Part shown: positions 58,779-64,000 of the stretch, in pieces
Layout of the letters: the number at the start of each line of letters is the position of its first letter
Numbering within the stretch: the first letter of the stretch is position 1
NCBI GenBank assembly: GCA_026416715.1
Contig: JAOAEQ010000012.1
Span: 30,179 to 94,178 of the forward strand
Direction of reading: 5' to 3'
DNA: 64,000 nucleotides
From: a bacterium
Lineage (GTDB): Bacteria > UBP4 > UBA4092 > JAOAEQ01
Position numbers and translations under genes: made by a program
The notes under the pieces: generated by a model
What the model saw: only the letters and a program-made list of their open reading frames with translations
The model's database searches: none
Told to the model about the DNA's origin: nothing

Positions 58779-60005
58779 TTATAATTCGTGTTTGTACTGC
58801 TGGATTTTCCTGATAGCTTGAACGATATCCTCCATATCTTTTTTTGAACCGAGCAAAACTGAATGATGGAACCAAACCGCTTCCTCATAACATGCGGTCT
58901 CACAATTCGGGCATGACCACACGCGATAATCGATTTTTTTCGCTGCGGGAGCATATGCTCCGAATAGCCGTTCAGTAAATAGTGGCTGTTTATATAACGG
59001 AATCGGATACCCAGCACTACAAGGAATACCTTCTTTCTGTAACGCTTCAATAAATCTGGATTTCGGTTTCAGGTTAAATGCTTCTTTTTGGTATCGGAAA
59101 ATGTATAGATGATACGAATGCCGTGTTTCTCCAACACCTCGTTTTAACGGGACTATTCCCGGAATTTTACTCAACTGTGCATTTAAATATAAGCCATTTT
59201 CATTCCGCCGTTTCGTTTGTTGTTCTAATCGCGTTAATTGCGCTAATAGTATCGCTCCCTGCCATTCAGTCATTCGATGATTTCCACCGAGCCGATAATG
59301 TCCATACCACGCTTTTCCTATTTCACGACCGCAGTTCTGGAGCGACTCGATAATGGTTGCATATCGTTCGTTATTGGTGAGAACTATTCCACCTTCACCG
59401 GCGGTAATGTTTTTCGAAGATTGGAAACTAAATACGCCCATATCTCCCAGTGCACCGAGTTTTTTCCCTTTATATTCTGCGCCATGCGCATGACATGCAT
59501 CTTCAATGACTATAAGGTTATGCTTTTTCGCAATACGATTAATCGCATCCATATCCGCCGCCAGTCCACCAAAATGCACTGGGATAATTGCTTTGGTCTT
59601 TTTCGAAATCGCTTGTTCGATAAGCGTTGCAGAGATATTATAGGTATCCGGGTCAATATCAACAAAAATCGGGATCGCATTAACCTCTAATACTGCTGTC
59701 GCTGTAGCTAAAAAGGTATAGGGCGGGATAATAACTTCATCTCCGGATTGAATTCCAGCTGCCTGTAGCGCTAACCGAAGTCCAACCGTTCCATTCGTTA
59801 CTGCAATTCCATATTTTGCTCCCTGATACACCGCAAACCGCTGCTCAAACTCTTTAACCTTATTTCCAGCATACTTACCCCATTTACCGCTGTCAAGGAC
59901 TTCAAGCAACAGTTTTCGCTCTAGAATAGTTTTTTGTGGCCATTGGGGAAATGGTTTGATTCGCACGGGTTTACCACCGTTGATTGCCAGTCTTCCTCTT
60001 CCCAT
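58779..60005 (-). CDS. DegT/DnrJ/EryC1/StrS family PLP-dependent aminotransferase
   Basis: The 408-residue protein has the DegT plan: N-terminal LAINGGKPVRIKPFPQWP, GNKVKEFEQRFAVYQGAKYGIAVTNGT, VDIDPDTYNIS, HFGGLAADMDAI, the Asp-Ala-Cys-His motif VIEDACHAHGAE, and the PLP Lys in FSFQSSKNITAGEGG. It transfers an amino group to keto-sugars or inositol ketones. Related members accompany Gfo/Idh dehydrogenases, which supply the ketone; two lie at 38990-41206 here. The C-terminal region has a Cys pair (SCPNCETAC) not needed for catalysis. Confidence 0.92.
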   Translation of the reverse strand: MGRGRLAINGGKPVRIKPFPQWPQKTILERKLLLEVLDSGKWGKYAGNKVKEFEQRFAVYQGAKYGIAVTNGTVGLRLALQAAGIQSGDEVIIPPYTFLATATAVLEVNAIPIFVDIDPDTYNISATLIEQAISKKTKAIIPVHFGGLAADMDAINRIAKKHNLIVIEDACHAHGAEYKGKKLGALGDMGVFSFQSSKNITAGEGGIVLTNNERYATIIESLQNCGREIGKAWYGHYRLGGNHRMTEWQGAILLAQLTRLEQQTKRRNENGLYLNAQLSKIPGIVPLKRGVGETRHSYHLYIFRYQKEAFNLKPKSRFIEALQKEGIPCSAGYPIPLYKQPLFTERLFGAYAPAAKKIDYRVWSCPNCETACYEEAVWFHHSVLLGSKKDMEDIVQAIRKIQQYKHEL

Positions 60006-60072
60006 AAGTGATATCGCAATTATTCCTGATATTATCGTTCCTAATAACCAATTAATTTTTGTTAAAATAAAC

Positions 60073-61188
60073 CTATTGAGAAAGAAATTTTTCAGGATTT
60101 AATTCTACCCCAATTCCTATACGTTGGGGAAGTATAACTTTTCCGTTTTCGATACTAACCTGATTTGATTTGACTACATCTTCTGCTAAAAACTGCGGTC
60201 CATTTAAATCTACCGGAAGGGTTATTCCATATGCGGCATAAAGTTGTGCACTGACAACCAACCCGAATCGTGTTTCGGTTAAACCACTACCGAGTAGACC
60301 TATTCCAGCATCGCGAGCGATGCGAATACATTCCTGAGCATAAAACAATCCACCCATTTTTGAAACCTTCATAACTACCATCGTTAACGCTTGTAATCGA
60401 ATAAGCTGGATTAAATCCATCGGAGAATATACCGATTCATCTACCGCTATCGGAATACCAACGTTATTTACTACCTCTTGTAATCCGAATAAATTATTTG
60501 CAGCTACCGGTTGTTCGAAAACATCAATGCCGATTTTTTCTAATTGTCTCGCTAAACTAATTGCTTGCTGCACGGTATAAGCCTGATTCCCATCAACCCA
60601 GAGATATGCTTGGTTACCAACGGATTTAACCGCAGATACAATTTCAATATCTTTTTTTGGTTCAATCCCGATTTTAATTTTAAATCCACGGTATCCTTGA
60701 TGATATGCTTGTCGAGCTTGTTCATACGCAACCTCCGGTGATGTTACACTGACCATATAACTTAACGGGATTGTATCTATATCCGATTGATGCAGATAAT
60801 CTCGTAGACTTTTCTTTTCATTTTTACTCAGAATATCGTAGATAGCGATATCAATAGCTGATTTCGCTATCGGCTGCCCGATATTAAATCCCGGAGCAAT
60901 TTCTTGTGCCATGATTTGATGGATGCGTTCGATATTCCTTATATCAACACCGAGTAACGCCGGGGTTAAATAGTTTTTCAACGTAGTAACTACCGATTCT
61001 TCTGTTTCATACGACCACCGATGACTCGGTCGCGCTTCACCCCAGCCGATTAATCCGGAATCAGTGGTTATTTTAACGAAAATATGCGGTGCTTTAACTC
61101 GTGGTGAACCTACCGAGCCACGCGATATTTTAAATTCAGTTTTATATTTCAATTGGATTGGAAATACTTCTATGTTTTTTATTTTCAT
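60073..61188 (-). CDS. Enolase-superfamily enzyme (mandelate racemase/muconate lactonizing type)
   Basis: The 371-residue protein has the N-terminal capping domain (VFPIQLKYKTEFKISRGSV, WGEARPSHRW). A modified barrel follows with GFKIKIGIEPKKD (the K-x-K acid/base pair), VDGNQAYTVQQAI (first metal Asp), EQPVAANNLFGL (Glu) and IAVDESVYSP (Asp), and a last K in MVVMKVSKMGG. This layout fits the MLE subgroup: dipeptide epimerases, N-succinylamino acid racemases or cycloisomerases; sequence alone does not choose. It lies between DegT and GHL6 genes in one direction, so a sugar-acid or dipeptide substrate is possible. Confidence 0.88.
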   Translation of the reverse strand: MKIKNIEVFPIQLKYKTEFKISRGSVGSPRVKAPHIFVKITTDSGLIGWGEARPSHRWSYETEESVVTTLKNYLTPALLGVDIRNIERIHQIMAQEIAPGFNIGQPIAKSAIDIAIYDILSKNEKKSLRDYLHQSDIDTIPLSYMVSVTSPEVAYEQARQAYHQGYRGFKIKIGIEPKKDIEIVSAVKSVGNQAYLWVDGNQAYTVQQAISLARQLEKIGIDVFEQPVAANNLFGLQEVVNNVGIPIAVDESVYSPMDLIQLIRLQALTMVVMKVSKMGGLFYAQECIRIARDAGIGLLGSGLTETRFGLVVSAQLYAAYGITLPVDLNGPQFLAEDVVKSNQVSIENGKVILPQRIGIGVELNPEKFLSQ

Positions 61189-61311
61189 TTTATTGCGTCG
61201 AACTCTTTCAATCGAGCTTGAGCACAGAGTTCATAACCATTTAGAATTAGATATTTTTTTCAGGATGAAGCCTAATTCCCCCTTGATTAAAATCAGGACG
61301 AAGGTATCAGA

Positions 61312-63432
61312 CTAACGCCAAATGATATGAATTATTTCGTATTCATTTAAGTTCGGTAGCGTTATAGTTACTGAACCATTAAGATGTTTCACACGGAGTT
61401 GCCGGTTAGTGGATACCGCATAAACCGTTCTGATTTTGTTACCATTAGGTAGCGTAAGTTTAATATTCGATACAGGGACAACCTCTTCTATTGGTCGAGA
61501 AATCCGAGTCGAGTAGTTTATCAAATGAACATATAATCCTTGCTCATTTTTCGTTAAGGTTATTTCAACTGACGATGGTGCATCAACTCGAATTAAGTCC
61601 GGAACCATCCAACATACTGCATTTGCAATAAATTTTTTAATATCCCGAATCCGAAATTTATAATAGAGTGTCCCGACCGTGCCGCTAAAATATACAACTT
61701 TTCCTAGTCCATACTGACCTACCACAATTCCTGGATAATGACTAGTTTCCTGGAGCGGATGATACCGATGCGGTAATGGTTTCAGAATTTTAGTTACCGG
61801 TTTATATTTCGGGTTGACAACCTTAACAAAAACATTTAAATCCGGAACCGGAATTTTCAATCCTTTTCCTTTTCCGGTTATAGCATGGGTGATTACTATC
61901 TTTTGATAATCCCGATTGGTAATAGTTAATGCGGTATCATTTTCATACGTAATCCCGAATACTTCAGCTAACTGGAATTCATTCTGTTTAACCCCTAACT
62001 CGTTATATAATGAAGTTTCATACGTCGCGATAATACTCCCACCGCGGTTCACATAATCTCGAATCATCGCTACATTCGATTCACTTAATGCTGCGGCATT
62101 CGGTAAAACAAGAACATGATATCGACTTAATTCACCCCGGTCTATATTGATACTTCCAATAATATCGAACGGAATATGCGCTTGCGACAATGCTTCATAG
62201 ACTCCGCGAAATTCAGATTGATAATCTTTTCCAGACCTGATTTCATAATGATGCGTTCCGGAAGCACCGGCGATAACTGAACGGGTATAATAATCAGCCG
62301 TGGTATTCGACCAGAATAAAGCTACTGGATTCGCACTTTCAGCTAGATAAACCGATTCGTTCCGTTCAATAAATCCGAATATTTCTTCTATCGGTTGAAA
62401 CGCTACCGGGTCGTTGACTATCTGTTCATCGTCAATGGTGACGAACGGATACGAATCATTGGCAGCAACACTCGCGATCAACAACCGCATTTCAGTTGCC
62501 GGAACTGGATAATAATCCCAAACTTTATGTCCATAACAGAGATAGACCGAAGATGGTATTCCAGCAGCACGCGCTACTGCTGATTCATATTTAGCGACTG
62601 CAGCTGCACCCCAATGCGGAACCAGCAGCGGTTCAATATAAAATATAAAATGTTCCGCTCCTATCATATCAATATACTTACTGAATTTTTCTATATCTAA
62701 ACAACTAAACCAAGTAGTAGTTAGCACCGCAGCATTTTTATATACCGGAATATTTTTATTCTTTTTCACCGTTTGTTGTACCATAGAAAAATAACGAAAC
62801 AGCGATTCATATCGAAATTCGAGAAATTTATACCATAACGGATTATTCCAATCCGATGTTATCGGTATTTCAGCATGATATAATTCATGAAATGCGTTCC
62901 GGCAAGACTCACAATAGCATCCTTCCGGACGATATACCGGTCCATCGAGAAAAATTCCATCAACAGCATAATTCCGGCTGATTTCATCCATAATCAGCTG
63001 GGTATACTTTATAAATCCAGGACTATTCACACAGGGTACTTCTCCACTTCCGTAAGAAGAACCAAGACTTATCGCCGCACCATCTACTGATCGCATCACC
63101 CAATCTTGCCGAGTGGTAAAAAATTCTGATGGAAACCAGTGTCCGTTGAAATAAGCAACAATTTTTATACCCAGCTTTTTCCCTTCATCAATCGCTTCCG
63201 CTAACAAATCCCGACCATGTAACCAATCCGGCTGCGGGATAACCGAACTTTGATAAAACGCTTTAACCGTATCAGGCGATGAAGCGCCGGTTGCCGGAAA
63301 ATGGACTACGGTTGCGTGTAATCGTTTAGCGATTCGCAATAGTTTTTTCGCATCGTAGATATTCAAATCATTAGCACAGGGACTGAACCATAGAAACCGA
63401 TGCATCTGGTTTTTTTCACTAAGAAATTGCAT
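61312..63432 (-). CDS. GHL6-like glycosyl hydrolase with beta-galactosidase trimerisation domain
   Basis: The 706-residue protein lacks an export signal. It starts with a (beta/alpha)8-type domain (about 10-340; HRFLWFSPCANDLN, VAYFNGHWFPSEFF, VDGIFLDGPVYRPEGCYCESC) in which LDGP and the CYC..C segment recall the GHL6 (PF14871-like) family. A Rossmann-like trimerisation domain follows (about 380-560; SRYHVLVLPNAAALSE, VNRGGSIIATYETSLY), as in GH42 enzymes, then a C-terminal beta domain. An AAGGA site lies six bases before the ATG at 63432. Catalytic acids are not assigned. It is probably an intracellular exo-glycosidase. Confidence 0.82.
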   Translation of the reverse strand: MQFLSEKNQMHRFLWFSPCANDLNIYDAKKLLRIAKRLHATVVHFPATGASSPDTVKAFYQSSVIPQPDWLHGRDLLAEAIDEGKKLGIKIVAYFNGHWFPSEFFTTRQDWVMRSVDGAAISLGSSYGSGEVPCVNSPGFIKYTQLIMDEISRNYAVDGIFLDGPVYRPEGCYCESCRNAFHELYHAEIPITSDWNNPLWYKFLEFRYESLFRYFSMVQQTVKKNKNIPVYKNAAVLTTTWFSCLDIEKFSKYIDMIGAEHFIFYIEPLLVPHWGAAAVAKYESAVARAAGIPSSVYLCYGHKVWDYYPVPATEMRLLIASVAANDSYPFVTIDDEQIVNDPVAFQPIEEIFGFIERNESVYLAESANPVALFWSNTTADYYTRSVIAGASGTHHYEIRSGKDYQSEFRGVYEALSQAHIPFDIIGSINIDRGELSRYHVLVLPNAAALSESNVAMIRDYVNRGGSIIATYETSLYNELGVKQNEFQLAEVFGITYENDTALTITNRDYQKIVITHAITGKGKGLKIPVPDLNVFVKVVNPKYKPVTKILKPLPHRYHPLQETSHYPGIVVGQYGLGKVVYFSGTVGTLYYKFRIRDIKKFIANAVCWMVPDLIRVDAPSSVEITLTKNEQGLYVHLINYSTRISRPIEEVVPVSNIKLTLPNGNKIRTVYAVSTNRQLRVKHLNGSVTITLPNLNEYEIIHIIWR

Positions 63433-63460
63433 GTGTTTCCTTTCGTTTCATTGCTATCAA

Positions 63461-63981
63461 CTAATGTATTTCGGTATAAAACCAACTTAATGCTACCGGA
63501 ACAACCGGTGGATCACCTTGGATAAGATGGTCTAACGCGGCTATTCCCGCTTCTAACTGCCAGGTTCGCGCTCCAAGATTATAAAAGCTACCCGCATGGT
63601 TTACCACATTTTGAAAATCCAGTTCTGCATTCACCCAAGCGTAACAGGTTGCAAATAAGTCTTCTAATAAATAATGTTGTTCCGCATCTGGGTCATCCCA
63701 GCAACCGTCATTATCCGCATTATACGGTCGCTTTTTAAAAACCAGTTTCTGATTTTCTTCTCCGCAGGTTTGCGGATAAGCATACGAACCGACCGTCGTG
63801 TCTTCTTTTCCGACTAATTGCGCAGCACGACAGAACTCTAGAAAATTCCAAATCCGAGTATCTACAGATATGGTTGTCGGTGCACCGTAGTTGCCACCGA
63901 ACTTTTTCCGCATATGCATTAGCCCGTTCGCACACCATCCTTCATACGACATGGTATTATAGCAGCGAAACGTTGTTCCCG
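63461..63981 (-). CDS. C-terminal part of an unrecognised protein, cut at the contig end
   Basis: The frame stays open past the internal ATG at 63952 to the last real base before the adapter, so this is a 5'-truncated gene of at least 173 codons. The visible part is rich in Trp, Tyr and Cys (MSYEGWCANGLMHMRKKFGG, TCGEENQKL, CWDDPDAEQHYLLEDLFATC), with a helical C-terminal end (LEAGIAALDHLI). It reads like the end of a glycoside hydrolase or a helical (alpha/alpha) enzyme, but I do not recognise the family. It is the upstream neighbour of the GHL6 gene, 28 bases away. Confidence 0.6.
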
Positions 63982-64000
63982 CTGTCTCTTATACACATCT
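63982..64000. other. Tn5/Nextera mosaic-end adapter (not genomic)
   Basis: CTGTCTCTTATACACATCT is exactly the 19-base mosaic-end sequence used in transposase library preparation. It forms the extreme right end, so it is untrimmed adapter at a contig end and should be masked. Confidence 0.97.

Overview
The window is bacterial chromosomal DNA, AT-leaning, with about 50 genes and almost no overlap between neighbours. It looks like one end of a metagenomic contig. The last 19 bases (63982-64000) are the Tn5/Nextera mosaic-end adapter, so real sequence stops at 63981, and the first gene (murA) is cut by the left edge. Protein families point to an anaerobic or facultative, glycan-degrading bacterium of a poorly sampled lineage: prepilin-type proteins ending in a YDP(T/S)NGTVS-type motif, secreted beta-helix and propeller proteins, GHL-type hydrolases, and several Gfo/Idh oxidoreductases. 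I cannot place the phylum from sequence alone.

Layout. 1-1129: end of murA and a YesL-like membrane protein. 1130-10868 (minus): two pseudopilin genes (one frameshifted) flank four secreted proteins, two beta-helix and two propeller-like. The four share a C-terminal Ig-like domain and then a short charged tail beginning APLF; each has its own hairpin terminator. 11173-24300 (plus): sigma-70 factor, AMIN-amidase, ArgS, CorA, a secreted hypothetical protein, ComM/YifB, a full-length DnaE paralogue that has lost its catalytic aspartates, and RtcB. 24364-32115: radical SAM/SPASM protein, tRNA-binding domain protein, a sugar ABC importer whose binding protein is fused to its first permease, a second permease, an MDR dehydrogenase and two alpha/beta hydrolases. 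32203-36499 (minus): a metal-themed group of NikR with a repeat operator, two integral membrane proteins (one ECF-S-like), a THEP1-like NTPase and an FmdE-domain protein, with a pseudopilin inside it, a decayed encapsulated-ferritin gene and a 59-residue Cys-rich protein. 36713-37062: tRNA-Pro(UGG) and a small membrane protein. 37100-47642: GH3, duplicated Gfo/Idh oxidoreductases, CBM9-GH20, and an Fe3+-type ABC permease and ATPase, followed by a ParB-like protein. 49252-55762 (plus): a complete arsenic cluster (arsR, arsP, arsC, acr3, arsM) continuing into a thiol-redox set (CxxC protein, zinc ribbon, secreted thioredoxin, CcdA, rubrerythrin-like). 55764-63981 (minus): GHL10 hydrolase, ROK regulator, DegT aminotransferase, enolase-superfamily enzyme, GHL6-like hydrolase and a truncated unknown protein.

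How it fits together. Two ABC importers, GH3/GH20/GHL hydrolases, Gfo/Idh, MDR and MLE enzymes and a ROK regulator suggest uptake and breakdown of complex, probably amino-sugar-containing glycans. The ars cluster detoxifies arsenic, with a redox relay that could supply electrons to the reductase or to exported thiol proteins. Many intergenic gaps hold imperfect inverted repeats of 50-130 bp, some of which have been drawn into the ends of reading frames.

The observations I rate highest are the shared C-terminal tail of the four secreted proteins and the catalytically degenerate DnaE.
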